The notes under the pieces are model-generated. The model searched no databases and was not told where the DNA came from. It saw nothing but the letters and a program-made list of their open reading frames with translations. Positions 1 through 8,575 of a stretch of DNA of 33,161 bases are shown in pieces. The stretch covers positions 1 to 33,161 of the forward strand of contig NZ_BAFW01000051.1 of NCBI RefSeq assembly GCF_000308535.1, given 5' to 3'. This stretch comes from Nocardia cerradoensis NBRC 101014. GTDB taxonomy: Bacteria > Actinomycetota > Actinomycetes > Mycobacteriales > Mycobacteriaceae. The translations under genes and the position numbers were made by a program. Each line of letters begins with the position of its first letter. Within the stretch, counting starts at the first letter, position 1.

Positions 1-76
1 CCTGGCGCGGTGCGGTGGCGCGGTCCGTGAGCTCGGATTCGACGGATCCGATCGGGCGCAGCAGGTAGTCGGTCAC
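1..76 (-). CDS. trmO: Probable TrmO (TsaA-like) tRNA methyltransferase, N-terminal fragment
   Basis: Only the first 25 codons are inside the window; the gene runs off the left edge. Read leftward from a GTG at 76, the protein begins VTDYLLRPIGSVES and continues ELTDRATAPRQ. The RPIG-x-VES start followed by a basic APRQ stretch is characteristic of the TrmO/TsaA family, which N6-methylates the t6A nucleoside at position 37 of some tRNAs using S-adenosylmethionine. No good ribosome binding site is visible immediately upstream, so the exact start could be a few codons further up. The identification rests on a short N-terminus, so it is moderate, but the frame and motif are good. Confidence 0.55.
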   Translation of the reverse strand, partial: MTDYLLRPIGSVESELTDRATAPRQ

Positions 77-155
77 CGCACCAGTGTGGTACCTCAACCC
101 CGCTGCAGGTCAAGGGGTTCGGGTGACGACACGGCCTTGCGCCGGCGGGACTCCG

Positions 156-1115
156 CTACGACCCGTACAGTTCGGCGCGCATCTGCTCCGGGCTCCGGCC
201 GTATCGGCGCTGGAAGGCTTCGCGGAACCGGCGTGTGGTGGTGAACCCGGTTCGGTGTGCGACCGTGTGGATGTCCACCGGCAGGGGAGACGACAAGCGC
301 TGCCGCGCACGGTCGAGACGAATCGTGCGCAGCAATGCCGCCGGGGCCAGGCCGGTCGTCTCGGTGAGGGCGCTGTGCAGCGTTCGGCGCGAGCAGCCGC
401 ACAGGCCGGCGACGGCGTCCGGGGTCAGTCTGCTGTCACCGCAGTGTATTTCCATGATCTCGCGCGCGCGGGCAGCCAGATTCGCGTATTTGCCGCCGCC
501 CGCGACGAGCGTGTGATCGTGGTTGAGCACACCGTCGAGCAAGACGAGCGCGCTGGAATAGGCGACCGCGAAATCCACTGCGGTCCAGCCTCCGTGACCG
601 GCGTGAAGCTCACCGATCTGGCGCACCAGTGATCGCACCAAGGGGCGCCGTCCATCGAGTGCGAGGGGAGCGTTCCTGGCGCGGGAGAGATCCACCGACG
701 TCTCCGGGACGGTCATGATCAGCGCTCGCAGCGGCTCGTCCTGACGCATCACCAGCGGCGCTCCCCACTGAAAGAACGCCGGTGTGCCGGGAGCGACGAC
801 TTCGGCTGAATCGCCCTGTGCGAACTTGAATTCCCCGCGCAGCGGTAGCAGCAATCGGTAGCTGTCGTCGCCGTCGCCGCGTACATCTCGTCCGGTGCGG
901 CGGTAGTGCACGGGATCGGAATCGAAGCGCACGATCTGCATCCGGCCGACTCGCTGCGCGGTGGTCGACCAGGTGAAGTCGTCGACGTCGTCGCCGAACG
1001 CCAATCCCACCGACCCTTGCCGGCTCCGCAGGTAGTGGTGCCAGTACTCCATCCGCTCGGCGAGTGTCTCAGCGGATGCCGACGATTCCTCCTCCCACTG
1101 ATACTCCGAATCCAC
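156..1115 (-). CDS. AraC-family transcriptional regulator (AraC_binding_2 type)
   Basis: A 319-residue DNA-binding regulator. The N-terminal two thirds look like the cupin-like ligand/dimerisation domain of the NitR/ThnR type (the stretch around VVAPGTPAFFQWGAP). The C-terminal ~100 residues hold two helix-turn-helix units: a first one around LTPDAVAGLCGCSRRTLHSAL and a second around VDIHTVAHRTGFTTTRRFREAF, ending with the family signature FQRRYGRSPEQMR. The frame stays open upstream to an ATG at 1292, but I choose the GTG at 1115 because an AAGGGA ribosome binding site sits seven bases before it and the resulting length fits the family; the extra N-terminus looks non-coding. It follows the marR gene on the same strand after a 207-bp gap holding its own promoter-like region. 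The target is unknown; autoregulation is plausible given the direct repeat upstream. Confidence 0.85.
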   Translation of the reverse strand: MDSEYQWEEESSASAETLAERMEYWHHYLRSRQGSVGLAFGDDVDDFTWSTTAQRVGRMQIVRFDSDPVHYRRTGRDVRGDGDDSYRLLLPLRGEFKFAQGDSAEVVAPGTPAFFQWGAPLVMRQDEPLRALIMTVPETSVDLSRARNAPLALDGRRPLVRSLVRQIGELHAGHGGWTAVDFAVAYSSALVLLDGVLNHDHTLVAGGGKYANLAARAREIMEIHCGDSRLTPDAVAGLCGCSRRTLHSALTETTGLAPAALLRTIRLDRARQRLSSPLPVDIHTVAHRTGFTTTRRFREAFQRRYGRSPEQMRAELYGS

Positions 1116-1246
1116 GAGAAGTTCCCTTTCGCGCGCCCAGCCGAAGAACGGCTTCAAGCTACAGCTCCGGCCTGAGCGCGGATCTCCCCTCCTGCTTGCG
1201 GATCCGCGATCAGTGCCCGCCGCGACCACCCCTGGGCGCACGAAAA

Positions 1247-1301
1247 ACGTTAGACGCCAACACTTCCGATTTCTGGCAAGATCATGGCGCATTCTGGCAA
1301 G
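1247..1301 (-). promoter_or_regulatory. Direct repeat and -10 box upstream of the araC-type gene
   Basis: TTCTGGCAAG occurs at 1271-1280 and again exactly at 1292-1301, a 10-bp direct repeat with a 21-bp period. Two same-orientation half-sites two helical turns apart is the arrangement used by AraC-family activators. On the minus strand a TAACGT -10 box lies at 1252-1247, and the proximal half-site abuts the expected -35 position. This fits an autoregulatory site, about 130 bases before the chosen start. Binding is inferred. Confidence 0.5.
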
Positions 1302-1322
1302 GAGGCCGGTTCTCCGCGGGCG

Positions 1323-1748
1323 TCAGGGCTGGACGAAAGCCCGTTCCAGGAGCGAGGAGAGACGGGCTCGGTCCTCGTCGCCGAGCCTGCTCAGGCCTTC
1401 TCGGGTCCGGTGCATCGTCGCGCGGATCGCGTCGACGGCACGCTCGCCCTCGGATGTGATGACCAGATTGGTCACGCGGCGGTCCGATGCGCTGGCCTCC
1501 CGTCGCACGAGCCCCCGCTTCTCCAGCCGGTCGATGATCCCGGTGACGTTGGACGCGTCGCAAGCCAGTATCTCGGCCAAGGTGCGCATCGCGGCGGGGC
1601 CCCGGCGCAGCACCGTCAACGTCTTGCCCTGACTCGCGGTGAGGTTCTCACTCGCCGCGGCGGCCGTGAAGTCGCTGTAGTAGACGCCCAGCGACACCGA
1701 GAGCACCTCCATGAGCTGGGCGGTGTCGATGTGCGGGACCTCTGGCAT
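1323..1748 (-). CDS. MarR-family transcriptional regulator
   Basis: A 141-residue winged-helix repressor of normal MarR length. Central features are the recognition helix region around residues 55-75 (LAEILACDASNVTGIIDRLEKRGLV) and the following wing RREASASDRRVTNLVITSEGE, whose DRR and LT-x-G-like pattern defines the family. The ATG at 1748 has AGGA eight bases upstream. It is transcribed divergently from the flavin reductase gene starting at 1860, with 111 bp between them, the usual arrangement for a MarR protein controlling its neighbour. The inducer is unknown; Old-Yellow-Enzyme partners suggest an electrophile or quinone-like ligand, but that is inference. Confidence 0.9.
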   Translation of the reverse strand: MPEVPHIDTAQLMEVLSVSLGVYYSDFTAAAASENLTASQGKTLTVLRRGPAAMRTLAEILACDASNVTGIIDRLEKRGLVRREASASDRRVTNLVITSEGERAVDAIRATMHRTREGLSRLGDEDRARLSSLLERAFVQP

Positions 1749-1770
1749 GGATTCATCCTACGTCCCGAAA

Positions 1771-1840
1771 CTTGACCATCTCAACTATTCACCCCTACCG
1801 TGGAGATTGCTTGAGGTTATCAACCATCAAAGTTGTCAAG
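1771..1840. promoter_or_regulatory. marR / OYE divergent promoter region with candidate operator
   Basis: Between the two genes lies an unusually AT-rich stretch for this genome. It has an imperfect dyad at 1811-1830 (TTGAGGTT-ATC-AACC-a-TCAA) and CTTGAC at 1771 mirrored by GTCAAG at 1835-1840. For the rightward gene, TTGACC (1772-1777) and TACCGT (1796-1801) with an 18-bp spacer form a plausible promoter, placing the dyad just downstream of the start of transcription, where a repressor would block it. Operator function is inferred. Confidence 0.45.
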
Positions 1841-1859
1841 TTTCTACGAGGAGCATCCC

Positions 1860-2987
1860 GTGCCCGTCACCGCGTCCGACGTCTCCCGCGCAGCGGAGAT
1901 CCTGTCCCGGCCCGTTTCCCTGAACAGCCTCACCATCCCCAACCGCATCGTGATGGCGCCGATGACGCGCATGTTCTCTCCGGGCGGTATCCCCGGTGAC
2001 GACGTGCGGTCCTATTACGCGCGCCGGGCTGCCGCCGGTGTCGGCCTGATCGTTACCGAGGGGACCTACGTCGGCCACGGGTCGGCCGGGCAGAGCGATC
2101 GGGTTCCGCGATTCCACGGTGCCGACCAGTTGGCGGGCTGGGCGAAGGTCGCCGCGGACGTGCACGCGGCGGGCGGCACGATCGTGCCGCAACTGTGGCA
2201 TATCGGCATGGTCCGCAACCATGGCGAGCAGCCCTACCCCGAGGCCCCGGCCATGGGCCCCTCCGGCATCCGCGTCGACGGTACCGAGGGGGCCGGTGAG
2301 GCGATGACGCAGCGCGACCTGGACGATGTCGTCGCCGCCTTCGCCGAGGCCGCCGAGGCCGCCGAGCGCATCGGTTTCGACGGGGTCGAACTGCACGGCG
2401 CCCACGGCTACCTCATCGACCAGTTCCTGTGGGCGCGCACGAACCGCCGCACCGATGCCTACGGTGGAGATCCCTCGGCGCGCACCAGGTTCGCGACCGA
2501 AATCGTCGCCGCGGTGCGCGCGGCGGTGTCGCCCGGCTTCCCGGTGATCTTCCGCTTCTCGCAGTGGAAGCAGGAGGCCTACGACGCACGGCTCGCCGAG
2601 ACCCCGCAGGAGCTCGACGCGATCCTGGCGCCGCTGGCCGCCGCCGGTGTCGATGCCTTCCACGCCTCCACCCGCCGGTACTGGCTCCCGGAGTTCGAGG
2701 GCTCGGACCTGAACCTGGCCGGGTGGACCAGGAAGCTCACCGGCAAACCCACCATCACCGTCGGCTCGGTCGGCCTCGACGGCGACTTCCTCCATGCCTT
2801 CACGGGACGCGGCGCCGAACTCGGCAGCCTCGACAACCTCCTCGACCGCCTGGAACGCGACGAGTTCGACCTGGTCGCCGTCGGCCGCGCCCTCCTGCAG
2901 GACCCGGAATGGGCGGCCAAGGTGCTGGGCGGCCGGATCGACGAGCTGAAGGCCTACGACGCGGCGGCGCTGAAGACCCTGAGCTAG
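1860..2987 (+). CDS. Old Yellow Enzyme-family NADH:flavin oxidoreductase
   Basis: A 375-residue FMN-dependent alkene reductase of the OYE family (TIM barrel), reducing activated C=C bonds with NAD(P)H. Visible family features are the N-terminal barrel strand NRIVMAPMTR (residues 28-37), PQLWHIG (110-116), the substrate-binding pair H179/H182 in HGAHGYLIDQFL, and the signature NRRTDAYGG (195-203). The start is taken as GTG at 1860 because GAGGAG lies six bases before it; an upstream ATG at 1833 in the same frame has no ribosome binding site. It is divergent from the MarR gene and probably controlled by it. The physiological substrate (enone, nitro compound or quinone) cannot be read from sequence. 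Confidence 0.92.
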   Translation: MPVTASDVSRAAEILSRPVSLNSLTIPNRIVMAPMTRMFSPGGIPGDDVRSYYARRAAAGVGLIVTEGTYVGHGSAGQSDRVPRFHGADQLAGWAKVAADVHAAGGTIVPQLWHIGMVRNHGEQPYPEAPAMGPSGIRVDGTEGAGEAMTQRDLDDVVAAFAEAAEAAERIGFDGVELHGAHGYLIDQFLWARTNRRTDAYGGDPSARTRFATEIVAAVRAAVSPGFPVIFRFSQWKQEAYDARLAETPQELDAILAPLAAAGVDAFHASTRRYWLPEFEGSDLNLAGWTRKLTGKPTITVGSVGLDGDFLHAFTGRGAELGSLDNLLDRLERDEFDLVAVGRALLQDPEWAAKVLGGRIDELKAYDAAALKTLS

Positions 2988-3020
2988 GAGTCCGCAGCGC
3001 CTCGGGGCCGGCGTGTTCCG

Positions 3021-4508
3021 TCACAATCCTTGCGGGACAACGATTTCGCGTTTGAGGATCTTGCCCGTCGGTCCCTTGGGCAGGGCGTCGACCAGCCACA
3101 CCTGGCGTGGATACTTGTAGGCCGCCACGCGGGCCTTGACGTAGTCGCGCAAGTCGTCGGCGGTCGCTTCGGCGCCCGGTGCGAGCGCGACCACCGCGGC
3201 GACTTCCTCGCCGTGGGTGGAGTGGGGCACGCCCAGCACCGCGGCTTCGAGGACGGCCGGGTGTTCGTAGAGGACCTCCTCGATCTCGCGCGGGTAGACG
3301 TTGAAACCGCCACGGATGATCAGGTCCTTCTTGCGGTCGAGGATGTAGAAGTAGCCGTCTTCGTCCTGTTTCGCCATATCGCCGGTGTGGAACCAGCCGT
3401 CCCTGATCGCCTCGGCGGTCGCGGTGGGGCGATCCCAGTAGCCGCTCATGACGTTGTGGCCGCGGATGGCGATCTCGCCGGCGTCACCGGGCGCGACATC
3501 GTTGCCGTCGGCGTCGACGACCCGCATCCGCACGCCCTCGATCGGGGTGCCGATCGACCCGGGCCGCGCGGCGCCGACGCGGTTGAACGAGGCGACCGGC
3601 GAGGTCTCCGACAGGCCGTACCCTTCGAGGACGGGAACGCCGAATCGCTCCTCGAACCCCCGGAGGATTTCGACCGGGAGCGCCGCGCCGCCGGACAGGC
3701 ACAGCCGCAACGTGCCGGTGTCGGCGATGCCGGGGCCCGCGCCGAGCATGGCCACGTACATCGTCGGCACGCCTTCGAAGATCGTGACGCCGTCGCGTTC
3801 GATCAGCTTCAGCACCAGCTCCGGGTCGAAGCGTGGGGCCAATGTGATGGTGGCTCCGCTGAGCACGGCGACGTTGAGGCAGCAGGTCTGCCCGAACGCG
3901 TGGAACAGGGGCAGGCAGCCCATGATCACGTCGTCCGGGGTAGCCGTGAGCAATGTGCGTGCGGCGACGGCGGCATTGGCCCGCAGGTTGGCGTGGGTCA
4001 GTTGCGCGCCCTTGGGGGTGCCGGTCGTGCCGGAGGTGTAGAGCAGTACCGCGGTGTCCTCGTCGTCGCGGACCGTCACTTCCGGCGAGTCCGGCCACGA
4101 GGCGAATTCGGTCGCCGAATCGTCGGTGACGGTGAGAACGCGCACCTGCGTCCGGGCCGCTCCGGCGGTGGCCTCCGGGACGGCGGTATGCCACGCGAAG
4201 AGGATCCGAGCGCCCGAGTCGGCGAGGTGATGCCGGACTTCGCGTTCCTTCAGGAGGGGATTCATCGGCACCGCGATCAGGCCGGCCCGCAGGATGCCGT
4301 AGTAGACGATCGGGAACGCGGTGACATTGGGCAGCATCATCGCGACTCGGTCACCGGGCTGTGCGCCCAGGTCGCGTAGCCGCCCGGCCACGCGGGCGCT
4401 CACATCGTCGAACGCGGCGTAGGTCAGGATCTGATCGTCGAGTCGGACCGCGGCACGGTCCGGAAACTGACCGGCGGCGTCCTTGAGGTTGATGGCGAGG
4501 TTGGTCAC
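3021..4508 (-). CDS. Acyl-CoA synthetase (FadD-like, AMP-forming)
   Basis: A 495-residue member of the adenylate-forming superfamily that activates a carboxylic acid with ATP and joins it to CoA. The P-loop YTSGTTGTPKG is at residues 157-167, followed by the GYGLSETSP motif near 275, the GWFHTGD motif, the hinge DRKKDLIIRGG, and the C-terminal catalytic lysine in PTGKILKRE. The frame is open far upstream to 5153, but that extension is antisense to the pucR gene and lacks family homology, so the GTG at 4508 (or the in-frame GTG at 4514) is the likely start; the ribosome binding site is poor. It is divergent from the PucR-type regulator and convergent with the flavin reductase. Short- or medium-chain or aromatic acid specificity is undetermined. 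Confidence 0.9.
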   Translation of the reverse strand: MTNLAINLKDAAGQFPDRAAVRLDDQILTYAAFDDVSARVAGRLRDLGAQPGDRVAMMLPNVTAFPIVYYGILRAGLIAVPMNPLLKEREVRHHLADSGARILFAWHTAVPEATAGAARTQVRVLTVTDDSATEFASWPDSPEVTVRDDEDTAVLLYTSGTTGTPKGAQLTHANLRANAAVAARTLLTATPDDVIMGCLPLFHAFGQTCCLNVAVLSGATITLAPRFDPELVLKLIERDGVTIFEGVPTMYVAMLGAGPGIADTGTLRLCLSGGAALPVEILRGFEERFGVPVLEGYGLSETSPVASFNRVGAARPGSIGTPIEGVRMRVVDADGNDVAPGDAGEIAIRGHNVMSGYWDRPTATAEAIRDGWFHTGDMAKQDEDGYFYILDRKKDLIIRGGFNVYPREIEEVLYEHPAVLEAAVLGVPHSTHGEEVAAVVALAPGAEATADDLRDYVKARVAAYKYPRQVWLVDALPKGPTGKILKREIVVPQGL

Positions 4509-4613
4509 ATCCACAATCGTCGGCACCTGACCGCGCCGGGCCCATATGGCGGGCGACAGTGGACGAGCGGGAATTCTGTGCCCGGCGATATTCTCGCCGA
4601 TCCCGCATGGCCG

Positions 4614-4619
4614 TAGCCT
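4614..4619 (+). promoter_or_regulatory. -10 box for a probable leaderless pucR transcript
   Basis: TAGCCT fits the actinobacterial TAnnnT -10 consensus and ends six bases before the GTG at 4626, so transcription would begin at about the start codon itself. No Shine-Dalgarno sequence precedes that GTG. This matches leaderless mRNAs, which are common in Actinobacteria. Confidence 0.4.
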
Positions 4620-4625
4620 CGCATC

Positions 4626-5861
4626 GTGCCCCACAGCGTTCCCGATTCCTTGATCGTGCCGATAGCGAACGGACTGTCGGGGCGGCTCGACGAGCTGACC
4701 GACGACCTGGTCGGCCGCATCGTCGATGAGATCGAGATCTACCGGGAGCCGGGCGTGGTGCCGCGCGCGGAACTGCGCCGGTCGGTCCGATCGAACCTCG
4801 AGTACATGCTGCATCGGCTGGCGCACGGCCGGGCACTGGAACTTCTGGCACCGCGTTCGACCGGCCGTGAGCGCGCCGGACAAGGGGCGCCGCTGCCCGA
4901 GGTATTGCGTGCTTTCCGGCTCGGATCCGCCTTTCTCTGGCAGCGACTGCTCGATTCCGCGCGTGCGTCGGGACAGTGTTCGCTCGATGCCCTGCTCACC
5001 GTCGCCACCGACATCTGGGCCATGGCCGACGACTATTCGACCGCGCTCACCGAGTCCTATCGCGCCGCGGTCGGCGAGGCCATGATTCTCGCGGATCGGC
5101 GGCGCTCGGCGCTGGTGGCGGCCCTGCTGAACGGTCGTTCCGGCGAGAACCACACCGCCTGGGAAATCGCCAAGTTGCTCGATATGCCTTATGACGGTTC
5201 ATTTCTCGTCGTCGTCGCCGAGACACCCGAGCTCGGCCGGCCCGCGCTGCCCGGCCTCGAGGAGCGGCTGCGTGCACTCGATGTGGCCTCGGCGTGGCGG
5301 ACCGGGCCGGAACACGAGATCGTCATCCTGTCCTACGGCCGGCGCCGCACCGACGAAATCCGTTCGCTGGTAGCCAAATTCGCGTCCGCTCGCGTCGGTA
5401 TGAGTCCGCCGTACAGCCGGCTCGACCGGACGCCGCGCGCGCTGCGATTCGCGAAAATCGCAGTGGAAACGTTCGAATCCGACGCCACCGGCGTACGGCA
5501 GCTACCCGACACCCCCATGGCCGAGCTCGTGATGGCCAACCTCGATACGACTCGCCGTTTCGTCAGGCGGGTGCTGGGTCGCGTGCTCACGATGGCCGAC
5601 GACGATCGCAGTACCTTGATCACGACAGCGGAGGCGTGGCTGAACGCGCGCTCCTCCGCTGCCGAGGCCGGGCGCGTGCTGTACTGCCACGAGAACACCG
5701 TCCGTTATCGGATGCGCCGGCTCGAGGAGCGTCTGGACGGCGACCTCGACGACCCGGCGACCGTCGCCGAGCTGGCGGCCGCGTTGCAGGCGATACGCAC
5801 CTTCCCCGAACTGGGCGCTCGCCTGACTCCCGACCCCTTCGAGGACGCGAACGACCGGTGA
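4626..5861 (+). CDS. PucR-family transcriptional regulator
   Basis: A 411-residue regulator. The N-terminal half is a helical sensor region of the RsbRD-like/GGDEF-like type found in actinobacterial PucR proteins. The C-terminus carries the PucR helix-turn-helix around AEAGRVLYCHENTVRYRMRRLEERL (about residues 345-370), with the diagnostic HxNTVRYR core. The start is a GTG directly after a -10-like box, suggesting a leaderless message. It is divergent from the acyl-CoA synthetase at 3021-4508, its most likely target, and ends nine bases before the converging fadE5. The ligand is unknown. Family assignment is firm; target assignment is inferred from position. Confidence 0.88.
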   Translation: MPHSVPDSLIVPIANGLSGRLDELTDDLVGRIVDEIEIYREPGVVPRAELRRSVRSNLEYMLHRLAHGRALELLAPRSTGRERAGQGAPLPEVLRAFRLGSAFLWQRLLDSARASGQCSLDALLTVATDIWAMADDYSTALTESYRAAVGEAMILADRRRSALVAALLNGRSGENHTAWEIAKLLDMPYDGSFLVVVAETPELGRPALPGLEERLRALDVASAWRTGPEHEIVILSYGRRRTDEIRSLVAKFASARVGMSPPYSRLDRTPRALRFAKIAVETFESDATGVRQLPDTPMAELVMANLDTTRRFVRRVLGRVLTMADDDRSTLITTAEAWLNARSSAAEAGRVLYCHENTVRYRMRRLEERLDGDLDDPATVAELAAALQAIRTFPELGARLTPDPFEDANDR

Positions 5862-5870
5862 GCCCGCCGG

Positions 5871-7697
5871 TCAGAAGCCGGCCTCCTCGAGATCCATCAC
5901 GGTCGTGTCCGTCCCGGAGACCACGGCGAGTTCGGCGGTGATGTGGGGGAGTGCGGAGTTGGCGAAGAACGAGGCCACCGCGACCTTGCCGGCGTAGAAC
6001 GCGGTGTTCTGCCCGGCTTCGATCGCGGTGAGCGCTGTTTCGGCGGCGACGATGAGGCGCCAGGCCACCAGTAGATCGCCGACGGCGAGGAGCAACCGGA
6101 CGGCGTTCAGGCCGATCTTGTACACCTCGCGAGGCTCCACGGCAGCCTCCAGCAGATGGGTGGTGAGCCTGCCGATGATCTCCTGTACGTCCTCGAGGGC
6201 GCGCGAGAGCAGAACCTTCTCGTTCTTCAACCGGCCGCGGTCGGCGTCGGATTCGGCGGTGGCGCGAACCTGCCCGAGTACGTGCGCGAGCGCGATACCG
6301 TTGTCGCGGGCGATTTTCCGGAAGAAGAAGTCCTGAGCTTGGATCGCCGTGGTGCCTTCGTAGACGGAGTCGATCTTGGCATCCCGGATGTACTGCTCGA
6401 TGGGATAGTCCTGGAGGTACCCGGAACCACCGAAGGTCTGCAGGGATTCGGTGAGGTACTGGTAGGCGCGTTCGGAGCCGACACCTTTGACGATGGGCAG
6501 CAGCAGGTCGTTGATCCGTGCGGCGAGATCGTCGTCGGCACCGGAAATGTGCCGGGCGACCACGGGATCCTGGTGGCCGGCGGTGTAGAGGTAGATCGAT
6601 CGCAATCCCTCGGCGTAGGCCTTCTGCATCATCAGCGAACGGCGCACATCGGGGTGACCGATGATGGTGATCTTGGGCGCCGCCTTGTCGGCGGCCCGGG
6701 CCGGATCGCTGCCCTGGACCCGGGTTTTCGCGTAGTCGAGCGCGTTGAGGTATCCGGTGGACAGCGTTGCGATGGCCTTGGTACCGACCATCATCCGGGC
6801 TTCTTCGATGACCTCGAACATCTGGGCGATTCCGTTGTGGACGCCGCCCACCAGGTAGCCGACCGCGGGGATGCCGTGCCCGCCGAAGGTCAGCTCGCAC
6901 GTGGCCGAGGCCTTGAGGCCCATTTTGTGCTCGACGTTGGTGACGAACACACCGTTGCGTTCGCCCGGCTCGCAGGTGTCGTGATCGAAGTGGAATTTGG
7001 GGACGATGAACAGGCTCAGTCCCTTGGTGCCGGGCCCGGCACCGGCGGGGCGGGCCAGCACCAGATGCATGATGTTGTCGAACAGGTCGTCGGAGTCGGC
7101 GGAGGTGATGAAGCGCTTGACGCCCTCGAGGTGCCAGGAACCGTCGTGCTGTTCGGTCGCTGTGGTGCGGCCGGCTCCGACGTCGGAGCCGGCGTCCGGT
7201 TCGGTCAGCACCATCGTCGCGCCCCACTCGCGCTCGACCGCTCGAGCGGCCCATCGCCGCTGCTGTTCGGTGCCGATGCCGGCGAGGACGTTCGCCATCA
7301 TCGGGCCGCTCAGGTACATGTAGGCCGCGGGCTGGGCGCCGAGGACCAGTTCGTTGATCGTCCAGCCCAGCATCGACGGCGCGGGCACGCCGCCGATCGC
7401 CTCGCTCTTGGCCACCCGCCACCACTGCGCGTCCTGCCATGCGCGAACGGACCGCTTGAACGGCTCCGGGATCCGTACAGAATGCGAGTCGCTGTCGAAA
7501 ACCGGTGGGTGGCGGTCGGTTTCGGCATACGACTCCGCCACCGGCCCTTCCGCCAGGCGGGCCGCCTCGGCCACCATCGTGCGTGCGGTGTCGCCGTCCA
7601 GATCGCCGAAGGCGCCGGAATCGAGGACCTCGCCCAGGCCGTAGACCTCGAACAGGTTGAATTCGAGATCGCGAACGTTGCTCTTGTAGTGGCCCAC
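5871..7697 (-). CDS. fadE5: Acyl-CoA dehydrogenase, FadE5 type
   Basis: A 608-residue FAD-dependent acyl-CoA dehydrogenase for the first step of beta-oxidation. The start GTG at 7697 is preceded by AGAGGTGA seven bases upstream and gives the N-terminus [19 protein letters not shown], which matches the known start of mycobacterial FadE5 ([13 protein letters not shown]) by recall. The C-terminal YEGTTAIQ motif puts the catalytic glutamate at E447, the position known for FadE5. Other features are [13 protein letters not shown] (about 162-174) at the FAD/substrate site and [13 protein letters not shown] near 423. Length fits the ~610-residue family. A longer open frame to 7949 is not used. It lies downstream of a strong hairpin and is probably its own transcription unit. 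Confidence 0.95.
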   Translation of the reverse strand: MGHYKSNVRDLEFNLFEVYGLGEVLDSGAFGDLDGDTARTMVAEAARLAEGPVAESYAETDRHPPVFDSDSHSVRIPEPFKRSVRAWQDAQWWRVAKSEAIGGVPAPSMLGWTINELVLGAQPAAYMYLSGPMMANVLAGIGTEQQRRWAARAVEREWGATMVLTEPDAGSDVGAGRTTATEQHDGSWHLEGVKRFITSADSDDLFDNIMHLVLARPAGAGPGTKGLSLFIVPKFHFDHDTCEPGERNGVFVTNVEHKMGLKASATCELTFGGHGIPAVGYLVGGVHNGIAQMFEVIEEARMMVGTKAIATLSTGYLNALDYAKTRVQGSDPARAADKAAPKITIIGHPDVRRSLMMQKAYAEGLRSIYLYTAGHQDPVVARHISGADDDLAARINDLLLPIVKGVGSERAYQYLTESLQTFGGSGYLQDYPIEQYIRDAKIDSVYEGTTAIQAQDFFFRKIARDNGIALAHVLGQVRATAESDADRGRLKNEKVLLSRALEDVQEIIGRLTTHLLEAAVEPREVYKIGLNAVRLLLAVGDLLVAWRLIVAAETALTAIEAGQNTAFYAGKVAVASFFANSALPHITAELAVVSGTDTTVMDLEEAGF

Positions 7698-7746
7698 CGG
7701 ACCGTCACCTCTCGACTGGCCCGCCGCCGGGGCGGGCAGGAATGGC

Positions 7747-7786
7747 CCCGATTGCCGTTGCGAGCGCAGCCGCAACGGCAATCGGG
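7747..7786 (-). terminator. Strong hairpin terminator
   Basis: A perfect 16-bp inverted repeat: CCCGATTGCCGTTGCG at 7747-7762, an 8-base loop, and its exact complement at 7771-7786. It sits 18 bases past the stop of the secreted-protein gene (7805) and before the fadE5 start, so it probably ends leftward transcripts from the 8.5-13 kb operon. There is no T-run on the leftward side, as is common in high-GC actinomycetes. Confidence 0.75.
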
Positions 7787-7804
7787 TTGTGTCTGTTGCT
7801 GTTT

Positions 7805-8527
7805 CTAGGGGGCGGGTGTGGTCGCCGGGTCGGGGGCGGTGACCTGGTTGGTGAAGTCGATCAGGGCGGCGATGCCGACGGGCACGCCGACCAGGATGAT
7901 TCCGGCGGCACTCCCCAAGGCGACGCCGACCGCGGCACCGGCCAGGCAACCGCCGAGCGCACCGGCGAAGAAGACGGGGAAGGTGATGGTTCCCACGGTC
8001 AGCGCGCCCGCGATGCAGCCCAGCGGGAGGCCGATGAGGGTGCCGATCAAGGTGCCGACGCTGATCGCCAAACCGAATTCGGTTGCGGCCGTGGCCATCG
8101 CATTCTGGAACTGTGCTTCGGACGCGACCGGACGCGGAAGCTCCACCGGAGTGGCGGGCCGGGCCGACGCGGGGTCGGTACTGGGTGACAGCGTCGCGGT
8201 GTTGCCGTCGATCCGTGCCGCGATGGGCCAGTCCTTGTCGTCCTTGCGGTAGGTGAGCGGGAACCCGGCGGCGAGGTTGCCCTGTGCGTCGAGGACCTGG
8301 AACTGGTTGCCGCGCACCGTGAGTGAGCCGCTGTCGGTGCTGACCCGCACCGATCCGTCGACGATGCTCGAGGTGTAGTGGATGCCCGGAAGGACGGTGG
8401 TGCGGATACTCGAATTCGGGGGAGTCGCCGGGGTCGCGGGTGCGGGTTCGGCGCAGGCGACAGCGGTGGTCAGGCTGACGGTGAGGGCGGTGAGGCAGGT
8501 GGTCGCGACCAGGTTGGTGATCTTCAT
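7805..8527 (-). CDS. Secreted/cell-envelope protein with glycine-rich hydrophobic tail
   Basis: 240 residues of unknown function. A Sec signal peptide is clear: K at position 3, hydrophobic core [18 protein letters not shown], and a likely cleavage after VACA near residue 26. A short Pro/Thr linker and a beta-rich segment follow ([21 protein letters not shown]). The second half (about 150-225) is a long Gly/Ala-rich hydrophobic stretch with repeated GxxxG spacing ([34 protein letters not shown]), resembling glycine-zipper membrane segments. Proteins of this layout are familiar from Nocardia-type genomes, but I do not know a function. It starts 48 bp after the MFS gene on the same strand and precedes the hairpin at 7747-7786, so it could be the last gene of that operon or stand alone. 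Confidence 0.8.
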   Translation of the reverse strand: MKITNLVATTCLTALTVSLTTAVACAEPAPATPATPPNSSIRTTVLPGIHYTSSIVDGSVRVSTDSGSLTVRGNQFQVLDAQGNLAAGFPLTYRKDDKDWPIAARIDGNTATLSPSTDPASARPATPVELPRPVASEAQFQNAMATAATEFGLAISVGTLIGTLIGLPLGCIAGALTVGTITFPVFFAGALGGCLAGAAVGVALGSAAGIILVGVPVGIAALIDFTNQVTAPDPATTPAP

Positions 8528-8575
8528 GTCATCCGATTTCTGTTGTGCGGATCGTTCTTTCGAGGATCGGTCGGG

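Noticed and set aside
4509..5153. N-terminal extension of the acyl-CoA synthetase to 5153
   Set aside because: The extra 215 residues are antisense to the pucR gene and have no similarity to the synthetase family, which normally starts near the GTG at 4508.
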